From NCBI GenBank assembly GCA_020635455.1, contig JACJZT010000006.1:124001-188000 (forward strand): DNA of 64,000 nucleotides, in the 5' to 3' direction. A program made the translations under genes and the position numbers. The notes beneath the pieces were generated by a model. It was not told where the DNA came from. It made no database searches and was given only the letters and a program-made list of their open reading frames with translations. Origin of the DNA: Flavobacteriales bacterium. Lineage in GTDB: Bacteria > Bacteroidota > Bacteroidia > NS11-12g > UBA9320. Position 1 is the first letter of the stretch. Each line of letters begins with the position of its first letter. Positions 12,901 to 27,900 of the stretch are shown here, one piece after another.

Positions 12901-15900
12901 ATCAGGGAATGGAAATTGAAGATCGAAAACGTACAGAAATCTGATTTTGCAAATTATCCTTTAATATTAACCATCAACAGTGGTGAATCGGTTAACATCC
13001 AGTTCAAGTACAATTCAGACTTGTTGGAAAGCGATCTGGTTGAACGTATATCCAGCCATTTTTTCAATGCGATTAATCTTGTTATTGAGAATCCTGTTAC
13101 AAAAGTAAAATCGATTGATCTGCTTGGGAAGGATGAGTTGAATTTGCTCAATAGTTATAACAAAACAAAAGTTACTTACCCCCAAGATCAAACTTTATTG
13201 TCGTTATTCAAAAAGCAGTTGGCAAAATCTTCTTCTGATATGGCCATACTTTTTGAGGGAAGAGGCCTTACTTATGAGGAACTTGATAAAAAATCCAATC
13301 AGTTGGCTGTGCGTCTGATCGAGTCAGGTGTACGACCTTTATCTGTTGTTCCAATTTTCGCTGAGAGATCCCTTGAAATGATGGTTGGGCTTTGGGCGAT
13401 TCTGAAAACGGGTTCAGCTTATTTACCAATCGACCCCGACTATCCTACGGAGAGGATAAATTTTATGCTGGAAGATGCAGAAGCTACACTTTTGCTTTGT
13501 ACTAAGGAAACCTTTCAAAGTCTGAGTGCCAAACCAATTCAATTACCCCAATTGGTGTCAATCGATATCGATGAACTTGAAGGGAATCAAGATATTCTCC
13601 CCGGCATCGAGGTTGATGAAAATGATCCTGCCTATGTTATTTACACATCTGGTTCTACAGGTAAACCAAAAGGTGTTATCGTGGAACATAAAGCATTGGT
13701 GAACCGTTTATTATGGGCACAGAGTTATTTTAAATTTTCAAAAAAGGATGTAGTTCTTCAAAAAACGACTTATAGTTTTGACGTATCCGTTTGGGAATTA
13801 TTCTGGCCCACATTGGTCGGAACTAAACTTGTGGTTGCCAAACCTCAGGGTCACAAGGATGTTGACTACCTTCTCAAAGTTATCGAAGAAGAAAGCGTAA
13901 CCATGATGCACTTTGTACCATCCATGCTGGAAGTATTCCTGTTGGCACTTGACGACAATTGCACAACATCGCTTAAGCAAGTGCTATGCAGTGGTGAATC
14001 CTTAAAACCATCGCAAGTTGAAATGTTCCTTAAAAAACTGCCGGGTACCAGGTTACATAACTTATATGGCCCTACAGAAGCAGCAATAGATGTTACATAC
14101 TGGTCGGTACCAGAAGGACAGGATAAATTTGATTTGATACCAATAGGCCGGCCGGTGGCAAATACTCAAATCCTTATTTTAGATCGATTTGCTCAACTCA
14201 CACCAATCGGTGTAGCAGGAGAAATTTATCTTGGTGGAGTGCAACTTGCGCGTGGATACCTTAAGCGTCCGGAACTGACATCTGAGCGTTTTATTGAGAA
14301 CCCCTTTGTCCATGGAGAAAAACTTTATAAAACGGGGGATCTTGGTAAATGGTTGCCTGATGGCAATATCGAATATCTCGGACGAATAGATGAACAGGTT
14401 AAGATTCGTGGTTTTCGAATTGAGCTCGAAGAAATTGAGAAAACAATTGAAGTACACGATAAGGTAGTTCGCGGTGTTGTGTTGGTAAACGATAAAGGCG
14501 ATGAATTGTCCAAAAGCCTTTCAGCTTTTGCGGCGATCGATCCCGGCTACGGTAAATTGTTGCATCGTTATTTGTCAATTGCAAATAATAATGAAGATCT
14601 CTCCGGGCATTTGTTTGACCTAAGAAAAGATATTCCTGTATTTGCTCAAAACCAGAATGAACTGGAATTTCTTGAAAAGGAGATCTTTGATGAAGACAAC
14701 TATGATGTTCATACGTTTGGGTTGAACAGTAACAGTGTGGTCTTTGATGTAGGTGCAAATATTGGAATGTTTCAGCTTTATCTCGGACTATTGTTTGAAG
14801 GTATCGAAGTCCATAGTTTCGAGCCTGTAAACGAAATTTACAATAAACTGAAAGCAAATAGATACTTGCATGAAATAAAGGGTAAAGATTATGAACTGGC
14901 CTTAATGGATGAAGAGAAGGACATTGAGTTTACTTACTTTCCCTCTATGACCATTGTTTCCGGAATGGATGCGAATGAAAAACAGGTAAGGGAAACGGTG
15001 AGGTCCTACATAGAAACCTCAGACAAGGAATTAGCCAACGATCAGCAATTGGAGTCGTTGTTGGATGTAAAACTGGAAAAGAAAAAAATTAAATGCCGGG
15101 CAAATACGCTTTCCAATATCATTAAAAAGGAAGGGATCAAAAAAATAGATCTGCTTAAAATTGATGTCGAAAACTCGGAGCATCTGGTACTGGCAGGTCT
15201 GATGGATGAGGATTGGGATAAAATTGCCAACCTTGTTATCGAGGTGCACGATATCGATAGTAGGTTAAACGACCTATTGAAACTATTAAAAGCAAAAGGG
15301 TTTAGCACTAGTTATAAAAGAGAAAGCGTATTAAGTGAAGAAAGCCATCGGTATACCATATTTGCCCGAAGAAAATCACAGGAATCTACTTTCAAAAAAC
15401 TAAAAAAACCTGTAATCTTAAAACGAAGTGATTGGGTTAATCCACAAATTATTACAGAGCAGATTTACAGTTTAATTGAAAACAAACTTCCGGAATATAT
15501 GCGTCCGGAAACAATTACTCTTCTGCATGAGATTCCTCTTACACCTAACGGAAAGGCCGATAGAAAGGCCTTGTCGCTAATGAAGAAGGATAACCCGTCC
15601 AAAAAGGATTATCAGGAACCTGAGGGTGAGACTGAAAAAAAGTTGTTTGAAATCTGGAAACAATTGTTGAAAAGGGAAATCATTGGCAGCAACGATAATT
15701 TCTTTGAGATCGGAGGAAATTCACTCTTGGGCATGCGCCTGATGTCGGCCGTGAAAAAGCAAATGCATGCCGATATAGGGATTAAGAGTATTTTTACAAA
15801 TCCAAGCATAAAGCAACTTTCTCAACTTATTTCAGGATCATCTGCCAAAGAAAACATCCCTGTTATAGAATTGGCAATCAAACCCGAAAAGATCCCTCTT

Positions 15901-18900
15901 TCATTTGCTCAGGAACGCTTGTGGTTCATCGATAAGTTAGAAGGCTCTGTTCAATTTAATCTTCCATATGTTTTAAATCTATACGGAAATCTCGATATCG
16001 TTGCATTGGACCAGGCATTCTCACAATTGGTTTTTAGGCACGAATCCCTTCGAACGGTTATCCGTGAGAAAGACAATAAACCATATCAATTTATCCTTGA
16101 TCCTGACAATTGGAAGTTAACCATACATCCGGAAGGTAAATTCTTAAAAGACACGAAGGAACTTAAAGAGCATATTTACCGATCCATCAGAGAACCATTT
16201 GATCTGGCCTCCGAATATATGCTGCGTGCTGAATTATTTGATTTTGGCATGAACCGGTTTACTCTGCTTTTAAATACTCACCACATTGCATCGGATGCAT
16301 GGTCGATGTCGATACTTGTTAACGAAATTACAGAGTTATACCAATCAGCTGTCAAGGGTAAAAAAGCGGAATTGACCAGCCTGGAAATACAATATGCTGA
16401 TTATGCCATATGGCAACGCAATTATCTGAGTGAAACAAGGCTAAGTTCAAAATTGAGTTACTGGAAAGAAAAACTTGAAGGATTTGAAATTTTGAATCTT
16501 CCTTCCGATTATATTCAAAGGCCGGGTTCAGGCAGTCTTGGGTCATCCGTAAAATTCAGGCTAAGTAAAGATGTAGTTCAAAAACTACTCCGCATAGGAA
16601 ATGAAAACGGTGCTACTTTATATATGACCCTGCTTACTGCATATAAGTTACTTCTGCAAAAATATAGTGGTCAGGATGATATTTGTGTTGGTACTTCTGT
16701 TGCAGGAAGAAGCCAGGAAAAAGTCGAAAAACTCATCGGATTTTTTGTAAACCTCTTGTCTTTGAGAACAAAATTAAATGGCGAAGAAAGTTTTTCGGAT
16801 ACCTTAAAACATGTTAAAACTACGGTACTAGATGCTTTCGAGCATCAGGATGTCCCATTCGAAAAAGTTGTTGATGCCGTTTTGCCTGAACGCAATCTTA
16901 ATGTAAGTCCAATATTTCAGGTGCTGTTTGTTATGATAAACACTCCGGAAGCTTCAAAAGTTGAAGTTGAAGACCTTGTTATTGAAGAAGGTGGTCTTGA
17001 TAATGAAATCGCCAAATACAACCTTACCATGATGGTCCGTGAATCGGAAGGTGAATTGTATTGTAGCCTGGGATATCGTACCTCCTTGTTTAAGGAAAAG
17101 ACGATCCAAAGAATGTGTGATCATTTTCAACAACTGATCAATTCAATTACAGAAGATGGTGTGGGTAAGATAAAGGACCTTAACTTCCTTTCACAAGCTG
17201 AACGTGAACAACTAACAAAGGAATTTAACAATACTGAGGCCAGCTATCCCAAAAATGAATCTTTGATTGGCTTGTTTAATAAACAAGTTAAGTTGAACGC
17301 TCAAAAAACTGCTCTTACATATGGCGATGTTCATTGGAAATATAAACAGCTTGATGAAAGGTCTAATATGCTGGCAAATGACCTTTTGCAGATGGGGATA
17401 CCTGAAGGAAGCAATATAGGTTTGATTTCAATGAGAGGTCCTGAAATGATTGCAGCGATCCTGGGTATTTTAAAGGCACATTGTTCGTATGTGCCTGTGA
17501 ACATTGATTATCCAGCAGAAAGAGTTGATTATATCTTCAAGAGCTCAGAAGTTAAGCATGTAATTTATTCAGGCTCGTTTCCGGAACTTATTGAAAGCTT
17601 GAATGCTTACAAATGGCATTCTTTCGAAAATTCATCGGATGGTTCAAAGGCTGATATGGCCATTAAGTCAAAACCGGGTGATAGGGCTTATGTAATGTTT
17701 ACTTCCGGAACTACAGGAAATCCGAAAGGAATTGCAGTTAGTCATCGAAACATTGTTAAGCTTGTTTACGACCCTGGTGAAATATCTGTTAAACAGGACG
17801 ATAATGTTTTGCAATGGTCGAATTATTCATTTGATGGCTCCACCTATGATATCTACTCAAGTCTTTTAAAAGGAGCTACTTTACATCTTATCCGGGATGA
17901 ATGGGCATCGGATGCTGCCAGTTTAAGTGAACTAATTCAGAAAAAGAACATTTCAGTGATGTTCATTACAACAGCACTTTTTAACACGCTGGTTGATGTT
18001 GGCCTGCGGTCGCTTGTTAATGTGAGAAAGATTCTGTTTGGAGGAGAACTTGTTTCACCTGACCATGTGTTGAAGGCCATTGAAAAAATAGGAGAGGATA
18101 AGATCGTTCATGTTTATGGCCCAACTGAAACAACGGTTTATGCATGTAGTTATCCAATTTATACAGTGGCCAAAAATGAAAGTGTCCCCATAGGTAAACC
18201 TTTGTCAAATACCAGTTTTTATGTATTTGATAAATATGGAAATTTATCACCCATTGGAGTGCCCGGCGAGTTGAGTATTGGAGGTGACGGGGTTTCTCTT
18301 GGATATATTAATGATGAAGCATTAACCAAATCCAAGTTTATTATTAATCCACTATCCGGCAAAAAGAATGACATACTTTATAAAACCGGTGATATTGTTA
18401 AATGGGATGAAAACGGCGACATAGAATTTATCGGCCGTGCTGATAATCAGGTTAAAATAAGAGGTTTCCGGATCGAACTTGGTGAAATTGAAAACAGCAT
18501 TCAAAGGCACGATTCTGTAAACAGGTGTCTTGTATTGGTTCATACAGATATGAAAGGTACGAAACGCCTTGTATCATACGTAGTGCCACAAACGGAATTT
18601 TCGGCTGATAAAGTTAAGGAATTCCTGAGTGAAACATTGCCAGAATATATGATCCCATCCTTATGGGTAGAGATGAAGGAATTCCCGCTCAACAAGAATG
18701 GTAAAGTTGACAGGAATAAATTGCCCGAACCATCGTCCGGCATGAGGAAAGAGTCTGCAATTTCTGAAGCTCAAAGCGAGCAGGAGCTTAAGTTGACCGA
18801 AATATGGAAAGAGCTGCTTGGGATCGGTCAAATAAGTGTAAATGATAATTTCTTTGATATAGGAGGGGATTCCTTGCTGGCCATACGTGTGGCAGCCTCT

Positions 18901-21900
18901 ATCCGAAATACTTTTAACATTGAAGTTCCCATTACTAAACTCTTCGAATACCAAACAATCCGTGAGATTTCAGTTTATATGGCGGAACTTAGTTCTGACA
19001 TTGTTAGTGAGAAAATTGTAAAGGTCAAGGACAAGCCTGCTCATGTTCCACTTTCATACAGTCAGGAGCGTCTCTGGTTTATCGATAAACTCGAAGGAAG
19101 TGTGCAGTATCATATCCCTGTGGTTTTCAGGCTGGAAGGTAAATTAAATGTGAAAGCCCTTAAACACGCTTTTAACGAATTGGTTAACCGACATGAAGTA
19201 TTAAGAACCGTATTTCTTGAACACAAAGGAGAAGCATATCAGAAAGTAAAGTCTGAAAACAACTGGATTTTAAATGAAATTGAACTTAAAGGTCAGGATA
19301 AAAATAAGAGAGAGAAAAATGAACTAATTCGGAGCCTGATAAGTATGCCTTTCAATCTTTCTGAAGATTCAATGTTAAGGGCTACTTTGATAAAAACCGA
19401 AAAGGAGCAATATGAGGTCGTAGTAAATATTCATCATATTGCATCCGATGGATGGTCGCGCTCCATTCTTGTTAAAGAGATCATAGAACTGTATAATGCT
19501 TACAGTCAGGGCATGCAACCTAAACTGGAACCCCTGCCTGTTCAGTATTCGGATTATGCAATCTGGCAGCGAAAAAATGTTAACAGGGAGGTACTGGAGC
19601 AAAAATTCAAATACTGGACAAACAAACTGGAGGATGCGGAACCTTTAAACCTTGTTACCGATTTCAAACGGCCGGCAATTCTTTCAACCAATGGTGCGCG
19701 TTATAATTTTTACCTCGACCTTGAAACTACCAATGCCCTGAATGAACTCAGTAAAAAGGAGGGCGTTACCCTGTATATGACACTGTTGTCGGCTTTAAAT
19801 GTATTGTTATTTAAATACACGGGGCAAACAGATATATGCATTGGAACCGGTTCAGCCGGACGACAGCAGAAAGAACTTGAGAATCTGATCGGATTCTTTG
19901 TTAATACTCTGGCCATTCGCACTGAGATTGAAGAAGAAGGAACTTTCCTACAGTTATTGGCGAAAGTAAAAACCAATACTCTGGAAGCGTTTGAACATCA
20001 GGAAATACCTTTTGAAAAGATCGTAGAAGCGGTTGTTAAAAAGCGCGACAGGAGCCGTAGCCCACTCTTTCAACTTATGTTTGTTTTGCAGAATACACCT
20101 GAGGTGCCGGTGATCGAAATGGGTGAGGTAAAGTTTATCAGGGAAGCGCAGGAAAACGTCACATCGCAGTTCGAATTGTCGCTGAGTATGACGGAAACAT
20201 CGAAGGGAATAACGGCCGGTTTGCAATACAATACCGATCTTTTCAGGGAAGAATCCATTGTTAGGTTGTGTTCTCATTTGCAAACTCTTATTAAGTCAAT
20301 CCTTAAAACCCCGGGTTCCTCATTACCGGCTTTAAATATCATACCTGACGAAGAACGCAATGCTTTAGTTAACAATTTCAATGATACAAAAGCAGTTTAC
20401 CCCCAAAACAAATCGATCACCGAATTATTCAAGGAACAGGTTAAAAAGAACAGAAAAACCATTGCGGTATCCTACCCTGAAGGTGAATGGACTTACGAAG
20501 AGCTTGATCTTCGTTCAAATAAAGTGGCTAATGATCTGCTTCAAAAGGGGGTTAAAATAGGAAGCAACATTGGTTTGATCTCATTAAGAGGCCCTGAAAT
20601 GATCGCCTCCATTTTCGGGATATTAAAAGCCAATTGTGCTTATGTTCCCATGAACACAGATTACCCGGCCGAACGAGTGGAAACCATCTTTAGAAACGCA
20701 GGTGTTGATTGGGTTATTTATTCCGATGATTTTAAATCTCTATCTTCTGATTTAAAGCATTTTAAATGGATCAACTATCGCGATTTTGAATCTGCCTCAG
20801 AGAATGAAATACCGATAAAAACAAATGCTGAAAGTATAGCATATGTTATGTTTACTTCGGGTACTACCGGGAATCCCAAAGGTATACTTGTAAGCCACAG
20901 AAATATTACCAAGCTGGTTTATGACAAAGGGGAGATCAATGTTAAGAAGGGAGATCAGGTATTACAATGGTCCAACTATTCATTTGATGGATCGACGTAT
21001 GACATATACTCTTCTCTCCTGAATGGAGCCACTCTCCATATGATTAAAGACTCTTGGGTATCGGACGGCAAGATCTTAAGCGAAGTTATTGAAAAGAAAA
21101 AGATTACCGTTATTTTTATTACAACCGCCTTGTTTAACACCTTGGTGGATGTTGGTCTGGATGCTCTTGTTGGCATACGAAAAATATTGTTTGGAGGTGA
21201 AATGGTTTCTCCGGGCCATGTTTCAAGAGCATTGAATAAACTTGGTAAAGGAAAGTTGGTTCACGTTTATGGCCCAACCGAAACGACAGTTTATGCCTGT
21301 AGCTATCCGATCGATGCAGTTGCTGAAAATGAAAGCGTTCCAATTGGTAAGCCACTATCGAATACGCAGTTTTATGTTCTGGATAAATTCGGAAACTTAA
21401 GCCCCTTGGGTGTGCCGGGTGAACTTAATATTGGAGGCGACGGGGTTACATCAGGATATTTGAACGATAAAGAATTAACTGCGCAAAAGTACATTGCCAA
21501 TGGTTTTTCAAATAAAAAAGGAGATAAACTCTATAAAACCGGAGACCTTGTAAAATGGCACCCTGATGGAAATATTGAGTTCATAGGAAGGATAGACGAT
21601 CAGGTTAAGATAAGGGGCTTTAGGATTGAACCGGGTGAAATAGAAACTGCCATTCAGAAACAAGGCTCAGTAAGTCGTTGTTTGGTGTTGGTAAATGAAG
21701 ACCTTAAAGGTACAAAACGCCTCATTGCCTACTTAATTCCGGTAAAGGATTTTTCATTAAACAACTTGAAAGAATCTTTGGTAAAAACACTTCCGGAATA
21801 TATGATCCCCTCGTATTGGGTTGAATTGGAAAAGTTTCCGCTTAACAAAAATGGCAAGATCGATAAGGGTGCACTTCCGCAGCCGGATGTTCAGAGTTCA

Positions 21901-24900
21901 ATGTCTGAGAATTTTGTGGCAGCCACAACCGAAACGGAGCACAAACTCGTTAAAATTTGGGAGGATATTCTTGGGCTGGAAAAAATAGGAATCAGAGATA
22001 ATTTCTTTGAGCTTGGCGGGCATTCACTATTAGCAATGAGGTTGATGTCGTTGGTTAGAGAGAGCCTTGAAGCCGATCTTAATGTAAAGGATCTGTTTAG
22101 TAATCCTACCATTGAAGCATTGTCTAAAGTACTAAAAGGTAATACAGGAATAAGGATACAGGCAGTCAAAAGGCCGGATCATATTCCGCTTTCATTTAGT
22201 CAGGAAAGGCTTTGGATCATCGATCAGCTTGAGGGAAGTGTTCAGTACAATAGCCCAACCGTGATGAGGATAAAAGGTAAAGTTGATTTAGCAGGACTGG
22301 ATTATGCTTTAAAAACACTTGTCAACAGGCACGAGATTCTCCGCACAGTTTACAGGGAAGAAGCCGGGAAAACCTGGCAAGTGGTACTTGAAAGAAACGG
22401 ACTGGAGTTGGAGATCCTTCAACGAAAGGATCTGAGGGATGATGAAACAGGTCTGAACAACTTTATCCGAACTCTGAGGGTGAAACCCTTTGACCTTGCA
22501 AATGACCATATGATAAGGGCCCATCTTATAGAACTTTCTCCGGAAAATTTCATACTTATCGTGACGGTTCATCATATTGCAACGGATGGATGGTCGCTTC
22601 CGGTTATGATTAAGGAGGTGGTTGAATTATACAGGGCCTATGAAGAAAAGAGACCTTTTGAATTACCCCATTTGCCAATACAGTATGCCGATTATTCAAT
22701 TTGGCAAAGGGAAAATTTAGGACCTGTTCAACTTGAAGAAAAGCTGAATTATTGGGAGCAAAAACTTTCAGGTAGTCTACCACTTGAATTACCTGCTGAT
22801 TTTCAAAGACCACCTGTTCGCACCGGGAATGGTTCCGGTATGGGATTCCGCATTGAGCATGAACTTGCCGACAAACTGATCGATTTCAATACCAAACATG
22901 GAACAACCATGTTTATGACCCTCTTAGGTGCATTTAAAGTATTGCTTCATAAATATACACGTCAGGAGGATATAAGTGTTGGCGCTTCGGTAGCAAACCG
23001 ACCGCAATCGGAGCTGGAACAGTTGATTGGATTTTTTGTGAATACACTTACTTTCAGGAGTGCCATTACGGATGAACAAAGTTTTGAAGAATTCCTGAAT
23101 GAACTTAAAACGACGGTTGTTGACGCCTATGACCATCAGGATGTCCCCTTTGAAAAGGTGGTTGAAAAAGTTGTATCGGACCGTGATCCGGGCAGAAGTC
23201 CTCTTTTTCAGGCGATGCTTGTACTCATTAATACCCCTGCTTCTGAAGGTCTTGTATTTGGTGATGCCGAACTATCAATGTATGGATTTGAGAATGAAGT
23301 GTCCAAATTTGATATTACATTCCATATGGCCGAAACTCATTTTGGTTTAAAGGGATCCGTTGAATACTCAACAGACTTGTTTTTACCATCTACGATCGAG
23401 CGAATGATCTCACATTTTGTTCATGTATTGGAGAGAGTGATAAGCAAGCCGGGAATGAAGATTGGCGAAATCGAGCTGATAAGCAGTTCTGAACAGAAGG
23501 AACTCTTGGAAGAATATGGCCATAGCTCTGTAAAGTATGATCTAAAGGAGAGTATCATCCGTATTTTTGAGAAGCAGGTTGAAAAACAACCTGAGGCATC
23601 TGCTTTGAGGTGTGAGGATAAGGTGTACAGTTATGATGACCTGAATCAAAGAGCCAATTACTTAGCATCGCAACTAACAAAACAGGGAGTAAAACAGGGA
23701 AGCCTTGTGCCTTTGTATACGGAACGGGGCATGGATATGATCACCGGTATATTGGGGATACTAAAACTTGGAGCAGCATATGTTCCGATGGACATGGATT
23801 TTCCTCAGGAGCGTATCAAAGCAATTGTGGAAGATACTAAAGCCACCGTGATGGTATGCGATATTCATGGGTTTGAAGCTTTACGGGAGACTGAAGGTAT
23901 AAAACGTGTAGTGGTAAATTCCTCATCAAACGAAAAAGTTGAGAACCCTGAGGTAAATATCAAACCGGAAATGGCCGCTTATGTGATCTACACATCAGGT
24001 TCTACGGGCAAACCCAAAGGTGTGGTTGTAGAACACGGTAATCTGATGGATTACCTGTACGGTTTGGACGATCAAACGAAAATAAGTAGTTGCAGTTCAT
24101 TTGCTCTGGTATCTACCATCGCTACGGACCTGGGTAATACGGTATTGTTCAGTTCCCTAATATATGGCGGATGTTTGCATGTGTTTACAAAGGAGGCGGT
24201 CAGCGATGCACAAAGTATCCACCGTTACTTCAAAACCCATCCTGTAGATTGCATAAAGATCGTTCCGTCGCACTGGCATGCATTGCAAGACGAGAAGGCT
24301 CTGTTGTTGCCTGAGAAACTTCTGATTTTTGGCGGAGATGTACTGAGAAGAGAGATGGTAGAAGATATCTTCTCGCAGCACAAATCACTAAAAGTAATCA
24401 ATCATTATGGCCCAACCGAAACGACCATCGGTAAACTGCTTCATGTGGTGGACCCTAATAGAAAATACAACCGCGGCATTCCTATTGGCAAACCCTTTGG
24501 CAATACTTCGGTCTATGTGCTTGATAAATACAAACATATATGCCCGGTAGGGGTACCCGGAGAGTTGTATATATCGGGCAAAGGAGTAGCAAAGGGCTAC
24601 CTGAACAACGAGCAGCTTACGGAAGAGAAGTTCCTAAAGGACCCCTATGCAAAAAACCCCAAAACAAGAATGTATGCTACGGGTGATCTGGTGAAATATT
24701 TGCCCGATGGCAACCTGGAGTTTTTGGGAAGAGCAGATGAGCAGGTAAAGATACGAGGATACCGCATTGAGTTGGCGGAGATCGAAGGGATAATACAGCA
24801 ACTGCCCTGGATAGACCGCTCCGTAGTATTGGCAAGAGAAGACCGTCAGGGACAAAAACGACTTATAGCTTATTTGGTAACAGCCACAGAAAAACCCGAA

Positions 24901-27900
24901 GATGTAAGTATAAAGTTGCAGCAATACTTAAAGGAACGCTTGCCGGAGTATATGATTCCTGCAGCCATTGTGGAGATAGAGAACATTCCGCTTACCCCCA
25001 ATGGCAAGATAGATAAAAGGGCTTTGCCGGATCCGGAGAAACAAACCTCGGAAGAACACATCCTTCCCAGAGACGAGACAGAGAAGAACTTGGCAGAGAT
25101 TTGGGAAGAGGTACTGGAGGTTAAAGGTATTGGCATCGATGATGACTTCTTTGAATTGGGCGGACATTCACTACTCGCTATACGCTTGATATCATCGATC
25201 CGCAAGGCATTTAATGTAGAGATGCCGATCGGGGACATTTTTGATTATCCTACCATTTCACTACTTAAAAAGAGACTACCGGTTAATCAGGATGAATTAT
25301 TGCTGCCTGATATAAAGTCTCTAAAGAAATTACCTGAAATGGTCCCACTTTCATATTCACAGGAAAGATTGTGGTTCATTCACAAACTACAAGGAAGTGT
25401 TCAATATCATATACCTATAATTTTGGACATAAAGGGAAATTTGGACATTGAAATCCTTGAAGATAGCTTTAGATACTTAATTGAAAGACACACTGCTTTG
25501 CGAACAGTTATTAAGGAAAGTAAAGGTGTTGGATATCAGGAAGTACTAAATTCAAACGATTGGAAACTGAAACCAATCAAAAAGGTTCAGGCAAAAGATG
25601 TACCGCTCAAAAAGTTGATCCGTGACATAGTGATCAAGCCATTCAACCTTGATCAGGATTACATGTTCCGATGTTCCGTTTATTCAAAGTCAAAAAATGA
25701 ACACATTTTAATATCCACTCTTCATCATATTTCTTCCGATGGATGGTCTTCCTCCATTTTGGTCAATGAGATGATGGAGATCTACAATTCTTTGATCATT
25801 AAAAAGAAGCCTGTCTTGCCACAGCTCGAAGTGAATTATCAGGAATATGCCATCTGGCAAAGGACCTATCTCCAGGGAGAATTGCTGGAAAATAAGCTTA
25901 AATACTGGGAAGAAAAACTTCAAAATGTTGAGCCGATTGAATTGCCAATCGATTTAAACAGACCGGCTCTTCAGAGTTTTAACGGAGATATCTTCTCCTT
26001 TAACCTTGATCAGATAGTAGCAGGCAAAATCCAGACACTTAGTAAACAAAGAGGCATTACTCCTTTTATGTCTCTTTTGTCAGTATTTGCTGTTTTGCTG
26101 AAAAAATACAGTGGACAGTCGGACATTTGTGTTGGCACACCTATTGCCGGAAGACAACAAAAAGTGCTGGAGAATATTATTGGTTATTTTATCAATACTT
26201 TGGCACTCAGAGTGGAAGTTAGCGATAAGGATACGTTTGAACAGCTGCTTTTACAAACCAAAAAAATGACCCTGGATGCTTACAAGCATCAGGACGTGCC
26301 TTTTGAGAAAATTGTAGATCGCGTTGCAAAAAACCGGGACCTGAGCCGAAGTCCAATTTTTCAGGTTATGTTCGCTTACCAAAACACACCTAAGGCCAAA
26401 CCGGTTAAGTTTGGAGATCTGGAATTGAATAGGGAGGGAGCAGAAGTGAAAAAGGTTATGTTCGATCTCACCTTGAACATTCATGAATCACCTGATGGCC
26501 TGAATTGCTCATTTCATTACTGCACAGACTTGTTCAGGAAAGAAACCATTGAACGAATGGCAGAAGGGTTCCTTGAAATCCTCGAAACAGTACTGGATTC
26601 TTCAAATCAAAAAATATCTGAGATCAAGGGAATAACGCAGCAACAGGAAAAGCAGATCCTGAAAGACTTCAACTCTTCAGTGGAAAACTATCCTAAAGAA
26701 AAAACCATTGTTTCACTTTTTGAAGAGATGGTAATAGGAAATCCTGACAAAATTGCACTGGAGATTGAGGGTAGAACCTTCACATACAGCCACCTGGATC
26801 GACGCATCAACCAGCTGGCAAACCACCTGTTAAAAATGGGTGTCAAAAAAGGAGATCTCGTTCCTGTATGTTTGGATCGCAATGAAAATCTGATCATCGC
26901 ATTAATGGCAGTGCTGAAGGCCGGAGGAACCTATATCCCAATTGATCCCGAGTTTCCGGAGTCAAGAATTGCATTTATGCTTTCTGACGCCGGTGCTGAA
27001 TATGTAATAACCGATGATACCGGACTGTATAAAGTTCGAGAAAGCGGAGCTACCATTATCAACATCGAAAAAGATAGCAAACGTATAGAATTGCTGTCAG
27101 GCAATGGAAATTTCAAGCCGGGTGGTCCCTCTGATCTGATGTACATCATTTACACTTCCGGCTCAACAGGAAATCCAAAAGGGGTAATGATCGAAAACAG
27201 GTCGGTGGTCAATTTAATAAACAGCATTAGCTCAAAAGTAGGATTTGGTTCCAAATCATCCATGTTCTCGGTAACAACTTATAGTTTCGACATCAGTATG
27301 CTTGAGTTTTTTATGCCGCTGGTAAACGGAGGTAAACTTGTATTGTGTTCTAAATCGATATTGCTTGACGTAAACCGACTGAAAAAATCCATTTCTTCTG
27401 AGCACATTACTCACATGCAGGCAACTCCCTCATTATGGCAAACCATTGTTGAAAGTGGATGGGAGAATAAGAATGGATTAAAAATTCTGGTTGGCGGTGA
27501 AGCCTTGAACGAGAGCCTTAAGAACGAACTCACGGCAATTGCAGAGACCTATAATGTTTACGGGCCCACTGAAACCACTATCTGGTCAACCATACAGAAA
27601 CTTTCGGCTGACGAAAAGGTATTGATTGGTAAACCACTTGGCAACAACAGGATTTACATTCTTGACGATTTGTATAACCCTGTCCCGGTAGGTGTTAGAG
27701 GAAACATTTACATTGCCGGGGATGGTTTGGCCAGAGGGTATCACAACAACTTGAGCCTTACCAACAATTCATTTATTTCAGGCGATTTCTTTGGTGAAAA
27801 CCGGATCTATAAAACCGGTGATTATGGAAGGTGGCTATATGATGGCAAAATCGAATATCTTGGAAGGGGAGACCATCAGGTCAAGATAAGGGGCTACAGA

